A stretch of 41,759 bases of DNA from Podochytrium sp. JEL0797 (GCA_027596195.1 JADGJG010000113.1:1-41759); one strand, 5' to 3'. Shown: positions 9,906-20,301, counted from the first letter of the stretch. Notes: generated by a model not told the origin, from the sequence alone. Made by a program: numbers and translations.

Positions 9906-11250
9906 ATGCAGTGGCTGGTCCCTTCGCTGATTCTGACGCAGCTGGCGTCGGCCGCTATCCTCACGTTCAATATGGCCGCACACGAGAGACCCTGCTTCTA
10001 CACGGATGCAAAATACGTCGAGGAGAAGATGTCCATTTACTTCTCAGTTGAGTCGCCCGTGTTTTTTTTTCGTTTGGCGCTGCCACGGAGAGTGGCCTTT
10101 ATCATGGGGGGGACTAGTTGACAGAGTATTGGGCCGTGACGCGGGAGACGGGGCTGGTCAAGGAGGCGATCGACCCAATCTCGTCTCGTGAAAATGCAGC
10201 CCAACAATACATACCGCCCACCACCGCACTCACTGTGATTTCACTCTAACCACCTATATTATTAGGTCCAAGCCGGTGGAGACTTTGACTTGGATTACGA
10301 AGTGACTGCTCCCGACGGCCTCGTTGTTATGACGGGAACCAAAGAGCAGACCGGGGATTACGTCTTCAGTGCTCCTCAGATTGGAGAGTACAAATACTGC
10401 TTCTTCAACCAGATTGCTTCGTTTGCTGAAAAGGTTTGTGCGTTGTGACCAACCAACGGGATTGCCTGTGACCTTTTGGAACCCGAAACCGCACTCAGTG
10501 CCAACACCCCTCCCTTCCCCTCATGGAGATCTCTAATCTACACCCCCTCTTCAATAGAAATTCGACTTTGAAATCCTCGCGCAACACGAAATCCCGTCCC
10601 GAAACTACCAAAAGGACAAGGACCTCAAATTCTCGGCCCCTTCTTCAGGCTCCGCCGACGGTGCTGCCGAAAAGCTCGACCTCAAACCCATCGAGCAGTC
10701 GATCCAGAACATGCACACCCACTACGGAAGCATGATCCGCGATTTGAGATACTTCCGCACGAGAGAGAACCGCAACTTTGACACCGTCCGAAGCACCGAG
10801 GGCAGAATTTTCTGGTTCAATATCGTCCAGAACGGGATCATTTTGTTGACGGCCGTGATCCAGGTGGTGGTGATTCGGACCTTGTTTTCAAAGAGTGGGA
10901 CCAGATCTTCGAGTGGTGGAGGGAGTTACAAGCCAATGGGCGGATCCGGTGGGGGCAGTGGTTACGGAGGGGGCAGTGGATTCGGAGCTTCCGGTGGGTA
11001 CGGTGGATCCAACGGGGGTGGGTTCAACTCTTCGGGTGGATATGGCGGTGGTGGTGCCAGCAGTTACGGAAATTCGAGCGCGGGTTCTGGCTATGGCGCT
11101 CCCCCCCCTCCTGCTGGTAACCAGTATGGTGCAAACCCACCCGCGGCGAATCCATATGCGCAGCAGAGCTCTGGCTTCAGCACTGCGAACGCGTATTCGG
11201 GATCCGCGTCCGCCAACAACGGTGGATTTGGTGCCAGAAGCAGATTCTAA
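9906..11250 (+). CDS. p24/EMP24-family ER-Golgi cargo receptor with a long Gly-rich tail
   Basis: Three exons (9906-10046, 10266-10433, 10558-11250) give about 333 residues. Residues 1-17 are a signal peptide. Residues ~20-115 form the GOLD domain (ILTFNMAAHERPCFYTDA, FDLDYEVTAPDG, GEYKYCFFNQ), with the two cysteines that normally form a disulphide. A coiled coil follows, then one membrane span at ~187-212 (NIVQNGIILLTAVIQVVVI). p24 proteins cycle in COPII/COPI vesicles and use a short cytosolic tail ending in aromatic or dilysine signals. Here TLFSKS after the span is followed by about 115 residues rich in Gly, Ser, Tyr and Asn, ending GFGARSRF. Intron 1 is 219 nt, long for this window. The family call is firm; the tail is unusual. 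Confidence 0.88.
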
Positions 11251-11366
11251 GGGGGAGGTGAAATGTAGGGTGCGTTTGGCGATGTGGATGGGGATGATGT
11301 TTTGAAAATGAAGGGCTTTATTTCAACGGTTAAAAAAGGCCTTATTCACTCTGATTTTGGAAAGGT

Positions 11367-12454
11367 TCAGGCGGCGGACATCTTGATCTGGTTTTGCTCG
11401 TTCGTCAACGTTCGCACGCTTCCATCGGCAGCACCCAAATAGGCCCATCCGGCCATTCCGATAAACAACCCCGTCTCCACCACCCCAGTAAGCATCTTGA
11501 GCTTCAAATGGGCTTCAGCAACAGCTGCATCGCCGATCAACACGCCCATGTCGACATCGAGGATGAGGTTGCCGGAATCAGTGACACAAGGACCAGCCTT
11601 TGCGGGGGCCGCCATGCGGAGCACGGATTTGCCACCCAGCTGAACGATCTTGTTTTGAATGGGGACGTAGGCCATTGGGATAACTTCGACAGGGATCCCT
11701 TTCGTCCACTGTGTTTCAAAACAAATAAGGCATCAGAAACGCGCTTCACAAAAAATGTACGCCTTTGCATCTCACTTGAACACCAAGGGCCTTCGACTCT
11801 TTCCTGTAATCCGCAACCACCACAAACTTTTTGGAGGCAGCGGCAACAAGTTTCTCCTGCAAGTGGCAACCACCGCCGCCTTTGATGCAGTTCAGGGACG
11901 CATCAATCTCATCGGCACCGTCGAAAGTGACGTCAATGATTGGGTGGGCGTTGAGTTCGGCCTGCAGAAGAGAGAGTCAGTCACGATTTGTTGTGATTTG
12001 GCAACACGTGGGGAGGAATGGTGAGCCACCGGAATCGTAAAAAATGAAAAAGCCTCATGGCTCAGGAGCAAGGGATTGGGGTGATGTGATGGAGGTACGC
12101 ACCAATGGCAACCCGGCTTCCATGATCAACTGTTTAGCTTGGAAGCTGGTAGGAATGCAGGCACGGATTTGGAGGTCGGGTTCGGCTCTGAATCTTTGAG
12201 CGAGACGTTCAACGCAGTATACGACAGTTGATCCGGAGCCTTGGTTAATCGAATGATGTGTTAGTTCATTCCTTAGGGTTTCAGTAGGAATGAAAAAGCG
12301 GAGTCACCAATTCCAATGACGTGCGATGCGGAGTTGACGTGTTCGTCGATAGCGGCGTAAGACGCCTTTTTCTTGGCTGAGGGTAGGATTGGTTAACAGG
12401 TCTTCGCTGAATCCGTGATCAAGCTGCACCTTGTTCGACGAGGTCTGCGGACAT
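11367..12454 (-). CDS. RKI1: Ribose-5-phosphate isomerase A
   Basis: Five exons (12454-12430, 12376-12308, 12239-12103, 11961-11776, 11708-11367) join in phase to about 252 residues, close to the usual fungal length. The enzyme interconverts ribose 5-phosphate and ribulose 5-phosphate in the non-oxidative pentose phosphate pathway in the cytosol. Family signatures are present in order: [12 protein letters not shown] for phosphate binding (split by intron 2), [22 protein letters not shown] with the catalytic acidic residues, and [14 protein letters not shown] with the conserved Lys. The first coding exon is only 25 nt, and its donor (GTGCAG) is weak but keeps the phase and yields [17 protein letters not shown]. 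It is divergent from the short ORF at 12674. Confidence 0.93.
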
Positions 12455-12673
12455 GTTTTTTTGGCGGTTTTTTTTTTGGCGGAGTGGCGAAGAGAGGGGG
12501 GCCCCAATTCTCGGAAAAACCGAACCTTTTCGCGTTTTATGAATCATAGTCACAAAGGAATTGTTAGAATATGACCGCCTTGTTTCGTAATGTTGCAATA
12601 ATTAAGTTGTCGAAAATTTTTTTTCCATTCGGGGTCAATCAATTTGGATGAGTTGGAAGGAAAAGTGGTTGAG

Positions 12674-12883
12674 ATGATGGATCTTGCCAAGGTTATTGGA
12701 GCCATCTGGCCAGCCCCTATTTTCTGGATGGCCTTCAACCAGAACGGTTCCACCTGGCTCGACATGGGTGACCAGATGGCGATTCCGTTCGGCGGAGACA
12801 AGGCCGGATCTGAAACCCGTTGGGTTGCGATCAAAGCCCACGGCCCCGACGAAATTATTACTACTTTGGGGAGTGTTGGATGA
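12674..12883 (+). CDS. Short ORF with strong codon bias, possible transporter fragment
   Basis: The frame encodes about 69 residues from an ATG-ATG pair to TGA, using the C/G-ending codons favoured by the flanking genes, so I believe it is or was coding. It includes IWPAPIFWMAFNQNGSTW. The Pro-x-Phe-Trp-x-x-Phe-x-Gln-x-Gly-Ser-Thr-Trp pattern recalls the seventh helix region of POT/PTR (SLC15-type) proton-coupled peptide transporters. The remaining residues do not continue into the next transporter helix, so it could be an orphan exon or relic of such a gene. Alternatively it is a real small protein that resembles the motif by chance. It lies between the divergent RKI1 start and MDH. Confidence 0.35.
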   Translation: MMDLAKVIGAIWPAPIFWMAFNQNGSTWLDMGDQMAIPFGGDKAGSETRWVAIKAHGPDEIITTLGSVG

Positions 12884-13115
12884 TTTTTCTCTTTGCTGCG
12901 GCTGCGGAATAAATAAATAAATGCATTTTTGGTTTTGCGTTTCTTTTTGGCGTATCCATCAGATTCCGCGACTGCCACCTCCTCCCACTCCCTTCCGCTG
13001 CGCGAAAACCTGGAGCGAAGAAAAGTCCGATCCTCATCCTCCTCCCTCCTTTTTTATTACTAATTGCGAAAAGAGGGGCGACGCGCGAAAAAATGAAAAC
13101 GAAATCCTCCATAAA

Positions 13116-14342
13116 ATGTTCGCATCGAAAGCATTCACTCGCGGCTTTGCATCCACCAACTCTGTTGTAAGTATTGCTCTCTGTGGTGGTATTCGAACTC
13201 CCCACCTCACTGCCGTGGGCTGCGCAGCTGAACGCGCATGATCCACGTGTGATAAGCTGAAAAAAGCGAACATTCTCGCCTCGCCTCCCCTTCGATCTCT
13301 GACCTCTCTTTGCTTTACAACACATATAGCTCGGAAAGAACGTTGCCGTCATTGGAGCTGCCGGAGGAATCGGACAGCCCCTGTCCCTCCTCCTCAAGAT
13401 GAACCCCAACGTCTCCAAACTCAACCTTTATGACATTGTCAACACCCCCGGTGTCGCTGCGGATCTCTCCCACATCAACTTCAACTCCAAGGTGACTGGA
13501 TTCAAGGGCGCCGAGGCCATTGGGGAGGCAATCAAGGACATGGATGTCATTGTCATTCCCGCCGGTGTGCCGCGTAAGCCCGGCATGACTCGTGACGACT
13601 TGTTCAACACAAACGCCAACATTGTCATGAACATCGGAAAAGCGATCGCTAAGTACGTATTATTTTGTGGCGTTTGCCCTTTTTGCACCTGATCAATCTG
13701 CTTATCTCTCTTGGCAGGTTCGCACCAAAGGCCCACATTTTGGTCATTGCCAACCCCGTCAACTCCACCGTCCCCATCATTGCAGAGACCCTCAAGGAGG
13801 CCGGAGTCTTTGACCCCCGTCGCGTTTTCGGAGTGACCACCCTCGACGTTGTTCGCGCGTCTACCTTTGTTTCCGAGATTAAGGGAACCGATGCCACCAA
13901 GACCAAGGTCACCGTTGTCGGAGGACACTCTGGAGTCACCATCATCCCGCTCCTCAGCCAGACCGGAATCAAGTTCTCTCAGGACGAGATTGAGAAGCTC
14001 ACCCAGCGTATCCAGTTTGGTGGAGATGAGGTTGTGAAGGCCAAGGACGGATCGGGATCTGCCACTCTTTCGATGGCCATGGCTGGTGCCAGATTCACCA
14101 ACTCTCTCCTCGAGGCGCTTGAGGGAAAGAAGGGCGTTGTTGAGCCCACCTTTGTCCTCAGCCCGGTCGCTGCTGCCGACGGTGCCACCTGGTTCTCCAC
14201 CAACGTTGAGTTGGGAGTCAACGGTGTCGAGAAGATCCACCCCTTGGGCCCCCTTTCTGACTTTGAGAAGAAGCTCTACGACGCGGCCGTCCCAGAGCTT
14301 GTTAACAACATCAAGAAGGGTGAGCAGCACGTCAAGAAGTAA
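13116..14342 (+). CDS. MDH1: Malate dehydrogenase, mitochondrial type
   Basis: Three exons (13116-13166, 13330-13652, 13718-14342) give about 332 residues. The enzyme oxidises malate to oxaloacetate with NAD+ in the TCA cycle. Exon 1 encodes a basic, Ser/Ala-rich start ([14 protein letters not shown]) that fits a mitochondrial presequence. The NAD-binding loop is [13 protein letters not shown]. The mobile substrate loop is [17 protein letters not shown] with the catalytic Arg pair. Another conserved Arg/Asp segment is [10 protein letters not shown], and the catalytic His lies in [10 protein letters not shown]. Length and motifs agree with the mitochondrial rather than the cytosolic clade. An out-of-frame ATG at 13093 opens a short overlapping frame that ends inside intron 1 if unspliced. 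Intron 1 is 163 nt. Confidence 0.95.
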
Positions 14343-14756
14343 AGAGACTGGAGTCGGAGGGAAAAATTCTCTTTTTCCCCTTCAATGTTTGTATAAACTG
14401 AGAAAGAGAAAAGGAAATCTTGTGCCTCTTGTGCCTAGTCCACTTTATTATATGTTCTATTTGATCTTCAATTTCGGAACTGTGTGTATTCGATTCTGTC
14501 CGAAATTCCTCCGAAGGACCACCACCATCTTGGATTCCACGATCCGGCCATTCGCGTCCGTACTTTCCCCTTCACGTGATAGGTACTTTTTTGAATGTGA
14601 TTTGAAGTTTTAATTTTTAATACAGTAGAGAGCCCGGACGAATTTTGAAAAATTTCTGATGGATCGCGAAGTGGAAAATAGGAGGGTGCAAAAGATCGCG
14701 GAGATTCCTTCTCACCAAGAAACGTCAAGAAAGGTGAAGAAAGAGCTTGGGTTTAT
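14343..14756. other. Intergenic between convergent genes
   Basis: Joint 3' flank of MDH and the minus-strand DUF2423-like gene. It is AT-rich in places and has no exon with coding bias. I see no RNA gene in it. Confidence 0.4.
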
Positions 14757-15162
14757 TCACTTTTTGCCCGTTCTGGCCTTTTTGAACGACGAATCATGCT
14801 GCCTGAGGACCTTCTTGGCCTTAGCCTTCTTTGAAGACGAGCGCGCATTCTGACGCTTCTTGAACTGGTTTCTCGAGAGCATGAGTTGCTCACGTCCGAG
14901 TTTCGTCAACGGCTTCTCTTCGACCGCCTCGGTTTCCATCTTGTCATCCTCGTCCGCTTCGACAACTTCCGGCTTCTCCACCTCTGGTTTGGGTGCGTTC
15001 AGCAGCGACATGATCTGAGCGAATCGGGCCTCTTCGACAGGCTTGAAGACCTATGATGCCGCGTGCGTTAGAGGATGGGAATTGAGGCAAGGGGTGTCGG
15101 CTTACGGTCTCACGCTTGATGGTGCGGAACTTCTTCATCTTCTTGGAACGAATGGAGACCAT
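14757..15162 (-). CDS. DUF2423-like (LLP/YBL028C-type) small basic protein
   Basis: Two exons (15162-15106 and 15050-14757) give about 116 residues. The N-terminus MVSIRSKKMKKFRTIKRE has the S-x-R-S-K-x-x-x-K-x-R-x-x-K-R pattern of the DUF2423 family (yeast YBL028C, animal LLP). That family is nucleolar and linked to early large-subunit ribosome assembly. An acidic middle (EADEDDKMETEAVEEKP) and a Lys/Arg-rich C-terminus (SSKKAKAKKVLRQ) complete the protein, as in the family. Most members begin MAKS before the motif. Here the first ATG starts just inside it, so a tiny upstream exon could be missing. It shares a very short divergent promoter with the membrane-protein gene. Confidence 0.6.
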
Positions 15163-15239
15163 GTGGGACTAAAGTTGGTTTGGTGTGGGTTTTGGGAATG
15201 CAAAAAAAAAAAAAAAACTCATCGAAATTTTTTGTCCGC
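15163..15239. promoter_or_regulatory. 77-bp bidirectional promoter region
   Basis: Only 77 bp separate the start codons of the minus-strand DUF2423-like gene and the plus-strand membrane-protein gene, so both 5' leaders and the promoters must share this DNA. It holds a 16-nt A run near 15200, a typical nucleosome-depleting poly(dA:dT) tract. No named factor site is evident. Confidence 0.45.
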
Positions 15240-16137
15240 ATGGCAGCACAAGCCAATCAAGCTCGTGAGGCCAATCCCGTCGCCGACGCCGAGGATTCTG
15301 CCAACGAGTTCCAATCATTCTGGAACGATATTTCGCCCGCTGTGCAAACAATTTCGAACGCCGTGTTTCGGAGAACGGGCCACTTCTCGTTGCGCTTCGG
15401 AATTACCTCAATTTCGCTGATCGTCGTTGCTGTTCCCATTGCCGTTTGGCATCTTTTGTGGGAGGAGCGTGCATCGCATGAAGAGAGCTACTGGGGCGGA
15501 GAAATCGAGCTGAAGACCTTATTTGACCTTTGTGAGTGGCAATCTCGCGAAAATGAAATGCCAATGACACTTTTCGACAGGCATTCTGTTTGGATTCGTT
15601 CCGCTTTCGATATTTTATGAGTCAAAATACGGCTCTTTCAGACATGCAGTTTCTCTGACAGCGATTCTGGCTCTCCTGTGGACCCTCGATGTCGCATGCT
15701 TTTCGTTTTACAAGCCTTACATCTCACAGGCACCGCACCTTGCCTCCCGAGACGTCAAGGACCGCGACGCGTATTGGCATTACCCCCCGTTGATTGCATT
15801 CGTGACTCCAATCGTGACTGTCTTCACGACGCGCGAATCAATTTTCCCCGGTTTCGTGTTTGAAAAGATACGACGCGCCAGAGTCCTCGATCAAATTCTC
15901 GGGCCGGTTCTTCCGAACGTGTTGTTCTTTTCGATGCCTTGGATCATGTTTCTGCTGGAATGGGTATATATATGTTCTTGGGGGAAAATGTAGTCCTGAC
16001 CTCATTTGTGAGATCAGATTGCGGCTCCCAAGATTCAATTGGTTGTGAAAATGGTGCTTGCCATTCTTGTTGGATATGGCTTCTACTTCGCGGGTCCCTT
16101 CCTTTATCAAGTGCTGCCCGCTAGCATTGTGCAGTAA
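15240..16137 (+). CDS. Orphan multi-pass membrane protein
   Basis: Three exons (15240-15531, 15581-15963, 16018-16137) give about 264 residues. After a polar N-terminus (~50 residues) there are hydrophobic segments that can be read as five to seven membrane spans. They include SLIVVAVPIAVWHLLW, an ILFGFVPLSIFY segment, SLTAILALLWTLDVACF, PPLIAFVTPIVTVF, NVLFFSMPWIMFLLEW and VLAILVGYGFYFAGPFLY. A basic loop (EKIRRARVLDQ) lies before the last pair. There is no signal peptide, no transporter signature and no catalytic motif I can name. I do not recognise the family. Splice phases and codon bias make the gene itself secure. Confidence 0.7.
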
Positions 16138-16291
16138 TGGGGATTAAAGCGACGCGTTATTATGTGACGGACCCGGAGATTCAGTATGATGCAGTTTTGG
16201 AAATGGAGGAAGGAGGAGAAGTCGGAGGGAGTGGGGGCGAATCTGTGAATCCCTGAATGGGATGCTTTTTTTTTTGCCCCAAAATCAATCG

Positions 16292-18908
16292 ATGATCTCG
16301 TCGCAAACCGCCGAGCTTCCGCTCCATCTGTTCACCTCCGATACCATCGAATCACTCAGCATTTCCGTTCACCCAACCACAAGGCTTCCCCTCCAAATCG
16401 ACGAATGGGTCCGCGTGTCGCTGCCGAACCAACCTGGGTTCGACGTTCTTGCGAAAGCCTGGCCGAATTCAAAGCCCTCCGATGATTCCACTGACCACAC
16501 GGCCTGGTTCGCCAAAATGCCAATGGTTGTGGTTCCTCGTGGCAACGAAGAAGTGCGCAGGATGACTGTGGAACGCATCTCGCCTCAAAAGTCAACTCGA
16601 GTTACGCTCCGCATTTCGGGTTTCGAATTTGGAAAGGATTCGCAGGAGGTTGATGTGTTTGGGTTTGAGTTCACCAAGGCGCATCCGTTGGTCAAACGGA
16701 AGGTGCGATATTCGGTTGTCAACCTTCGTCAATCCAGTTTTCTGAACGCTTCTTCAGATGCTCGCTTCACTGCTCCAAGGAATTGTTTTCTGTGCGGGAT
16801 GTTCTATTCGATTATTGGACGGCGTCGTCACTGTCGAGGTTTGATTTCAACCAATCCATTTGTTGGTTTCGATCTGAGCGAAAACATGTTGCAGATTCTG
16901 GAAGCCCATCCGGCAACAGACAAATACCAGCAATTCAGTCATCAAACAGTTATTCAGCTTGTGGATACGGATTCCGAAAAGTCAATGGTCGATTCATTGC
17001 CGAATTCCAACGCCAGGCCAAACGACCCGAAGCCAGCAGAACCACCCAACATCCCCATCCCCACCGGCCTCGAAAAGGCATTCCATGAACTATACGATCT
17101 CGTCAAATTACCCCTGATCCATTCGGACCTGGTTCAACGACTCAACATTGAGTTTCCGAAAGGCGCGCTCCTATATGGTCCTCCTGGAGTTGGGAAAACG
17201 ATGCTCGTATCAACTGTGGCGAAATATTGCAATGCGAATTTGCTGGTTCTGAACGGAAGCGATGTGTTTGGATCTCGGTTGGGTGAAAGCGAGGAGCGGG
17301 TGCGAGCGAAATTCAACGAGGCTTTGGAAATTGCACGATCGAAAAACGGCGCATGCATATTGTTTATCGATGAGATTGTAAGTAGAACGTAGTGATTTTC
17401 TCTCGGGACGCGATGATCAACATTTGTGTGCGTGTGGGTGAACCAGGACGCGATCGCTCCAAGTCGAAACGAGAACTCACAAGCAGATTCACGAATGGTC
17501 GCCACTCTCCTGACACTTATGGATGGAATGAAGTCGCATAGGGATCGACTGATTGTGATTGCCGCCACGAACCGACCCAACGCGATCGACGCGGCGCTGA
17601 GACGTCCTGGACGATTCGATCGCGAGATTGCGATTGATGCACCGAGTGAAACAGCGCGTTTGAACATTCTCAAGTCGATGGCGAAAGATTTGCGAGAGGT
17701 GGGTGCGGATGTCGATTTTGCGGCGCTCGCGGTATCGACGAACGGATATGTGGGCGCCGACTTGGTGGCTCTTTGTCGGGAAGCAGTGATGCATTGTTTA
17801 GATACGGGCGACGGAAGAAGGTGTGAATACTTTTTTATTATGCCGTGGCAACCCGCTAAAAACAGCGCGTTTGCTTTAGCGTATCCAACTCGGATTTCGT
17901 ACACGCTCTCTCTGTCACAACTCCTTCAACCACCCGAGGATATGCGGTCGGAATTCCCAGCGGTCTCACCTGGAACAGCGTCGGAGGTCTTGAAGACGTG
18001 AAACTCAAACTCCAGCAATGTGTCGAATGGCCCATCACTCGCCGAGAAACTTTTTTGCGACTCGGCCTCCAGCCACCCCGCGGTGTTCTCCTCTACGGAC
18101 CTCCCGGTTGTTCCAAAACGACGCTTGTCAAGATTATTGCATGCACGAGCAACGCCACTTTCTTGTCCATCAATGGAGCGAGTTTGTATTCCCCTTTTGT
18201 CGGGGATTCCGAGGCGCAAGTGAGGGCTTTATTCCATCGCGCTCGGTTGTCGGCTCCTAGTGTGATTTTTCTTGATGAAATCGATGCGATTGTGGGGAGC
18301 AGGGATTTGTCGGGAGGTGGCGGTGGGACGCGGGATCCTACACAAGAGAGCGTTCTGTCAACTTTGCTGAACGAAATGGATGGAATTGAAGCTGCAAAGG
18401 ATGTTCTCGTCGTTGTGAGTGTTTGCCACATCGTTTGATTTCGCAACCGGAAATGATTGACATGATTTCTCAAACAGGGGGCCACCAATCGACCTGATAT
18501 GATTGATGCGGCCTTGATGAGGCCTGGACGCTTCGATAAAGTCATTTACGTGAGTGATTTGCTATGCTCCTCCGTTAAACTGAACATTGGTGAAATTCTT
18601 TGCAGGTTCCACCGCCTGACGCGTCAGCACGACTCAAAATTCTCAACTTATACAGCCAAGGCATGCCCATCTCTTCTTCTATCGCGTTCCATGAATTCGC
18701 GATTCGAACTGAGAAATACACTGGGGCCGACTTGGAATCCGTGTGTCGAGAAGCTGCGTTCGCAGCGCTACGAGAGTCCAAAGGTGCTGGAGAAATCGAT
18801 GCGAGACATTTTGAAAACGCGTTGAAGGCGGTGAAACCGAGCTTGAGTGATGAGATGTTGCAGCAATATGCTGTCTTCAGTCGCAAATTTGGAAAGGGGA
18901 CCAAATGA
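16292..18908 (+). CDS. AFG2B: AAA ATPase of the AFG2B (SPATA5L1) type
   Basis: Seven exons (16292-16702, 16758-16838, 16895-17377, 17447-17820, 17880-18414, 18478-18549, 18606-18908) give about 752 residues, the size of animal SPATA5L1. An N-terminal substrate/cofactor domain (~1-200) precedes two AAA modules. D1 has Walker A GPPGVGKT near 259 and Walker B ILFIDE near 320. D2 has Walker [13 protein letters not shown] near 523 and Walker [10 protein letters not shown] near 577. [15 protein letters not shown] in D2 is close to the SPATA5L1 version ([10 protein letters not shown]) rather than to AFG2A/Drg1 or CDC48. In animals AFG2A and AFG2B form the 55LCC complex, acting in 60S ribosome maturation and replisome proteostasis; that role here is inference. 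Introns 1 and 2 are open in the genomic frame, so an uncorrected model would insert about 37 unrelated residues. Confidence 0.82.
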
Positions 18909-18979
18909 ATATAAAAACAAGTGGTTAAAAGACAAAAAATAGTTGACAATTTCTATCGCAAATCTGTCGACCGCTCAAG

Positions 18980-19589
18980 ATGGATTTGATGAACAACATC
19001 TCAATGGTTCCGAAATCGGATTATCAAACCAATATTCCGACATTCTTCTGTCCTTGTTGCACGTCGACCTGCTTCGGTTTGTTCGCAATTTTTTCGGCAC
19101 GTCATCTAATCTCAAGCTCAATCTCAAGTTGGAAAATACCTTCCCTGCTGCGAGACAAAGATCTGTCAGGGCTGCTACTTGACGAAGTATAAGTTTAACT
19201 TATCTGCCCCCTCGTCGCACGAAAACCTTAAAGAGTCCAAAGATTCTCTCGGATCTCCAAGAGACTCGGTCGAAACGGACCGCGACCACAGATCCAGCAA
19301 CGTGTCCAGCTCTTTGGCCAAAAAATGCCCAGTCTGTTACGTCCCAATCGAACGCGACGAGAGCCGCAGCCAAAGCTGGTGGAACTTGTCGTCGAGCAGT
19401 TTGAAAAAGAGCAAAGTTGGGTTGGATGGCAAGGAGGCTGCTGAATCGGACCCTGATTTGTCGAGAAGCAGTGTTGCGACGTTGGATGAACAGGAATCGT
19501 GGGGGAAACGCGTCTTGGGCTCGTTGAGAAATTTGACAAGCGCGGGTGCCACAAAGAAGAGAGAAGCAACGCGTTTGGAACGTGTGTGA
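18980..19589 (+). CDS. RING-like protein (SIP5/DA2-type), family member 2
   Basis: Two exons (18980-19076, 19129-19589) give about 185 residues. The zinc pattern is CPCC, then GKYLPCCETKICQGCY, then KKCPVCYVPI, that is C-x2-C, C-C-x4-C-x2-C and C-x2-C. The intron is in phase 1 directly before GKYLPCC, exactly where it sits in the next gene, which proves common descent. The insert between the second and third Cys pairs is long and Ser/Asp-rich. The C-terminus is a basic tail. SIP5/DA2 proteins are RING ubiquitin ligases; catalytic activity here is not shown. Confidence 0.65.
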
Positions 19590-19708
19590 AAACAGAAGGC
19601 GTTGTTATCTTTAATTTTTGGAAACCGAATTGCATGGAAAGAGCGGGGAAAAAAGTTTGTTTTGTTTCAATTTTGGGTTCAACCGCAAACCCGGCGCGAG
19701 GAAGCACA

Positions 19709-20301
19709 ATGGAGGGATTTTCCTACGGTGCCTACTCCGAACCAGTCTGCTACTGCGTTTGCTGCGCCCAGTCGTATTCGGGTGAGTTCTGGGGAATCGG
19801 GTCCCGCACTTTTTCCCTTCAAAACTCTCAGCTCCCACCAACACAGCCGGAAAACAGCTTCCCTGCTGCCAATCGCGCGTCTGTCAAGACTGCTATTACA
19901 TTAAATACCGCCATCAACGCAGCACCAACGTTCCAATCGCATCCGGCACACCCCGAAACCTGAATCCCACCAACACTTTGTCGTGTCCCGTGTGTAGGAA
20001 AACATCTACCATCGAGTTTGTTGAAACCAACACTAGCAACCATATTGTCTCTTATGGATTGTGGGGCGCTGGGTGGGACAAGAAGGGGGATCCGTCGGAC
20101 AAACAGCGAACGTCGGAATCAACCCTTCGGGCGCAAGAGGGATCGCAGCAGAGTCTTGGGGATATTCTCAAGAGCTCATGGACGAGTTTGAAGAGCTCTG
20201 GGACCGCGTTGTTGGATGGATTGCGCGTCAAGAAACGCGATTCACTGGATGGGATCGAGCAGCTTGTTGCAAGAAGTCGCGAGGAGGCCGAGACGGAGTG
20301 A
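19709..20301 (+). CDS. RING-like protein (SIP5/DA2-type), family member 3
   Basis: Two exons (19709-19781, 19847-20301) give about 175 residues. The pattern is CVCC, then GKQLPCCQSRVCQDCYY, then LSCPVCRKTSTIEF. The ending CPxC followed by a hydrophobic F-x-V/E segment again recalls SIP5/DA2. It lies 119 bp after the stop of the preceding related gene in the same direction, and the intron has the same position and phase, so the two are a tandem duplicate. The tail (WDKKGDPSDKQR onward) is polar, with LKSSWTSLKSSG-type repeats. Confidence 0.65.

Noticed and set aside
13185..13260. tRNA-like sequence on the minus strand inside MDH intron 1 (a TTCGAA loop flanked by GGTGG/CCACC)
   Set aside because: The B-box-like part lacks the C needed at its end and the T stem would be non-canonical. 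No matching acceptor stem can be drawn, so it is not a credible tRNA.
16703..16894. Continuous reading of the AFG2B frame through 16703-16757 and 16839-16894
   Set aside because: Both stretches have GT-AG ends. Splicing them out gives the conserved AFG2-type N-domain segment ([20 protein letters not shown]) that the unspliced frame destroys.
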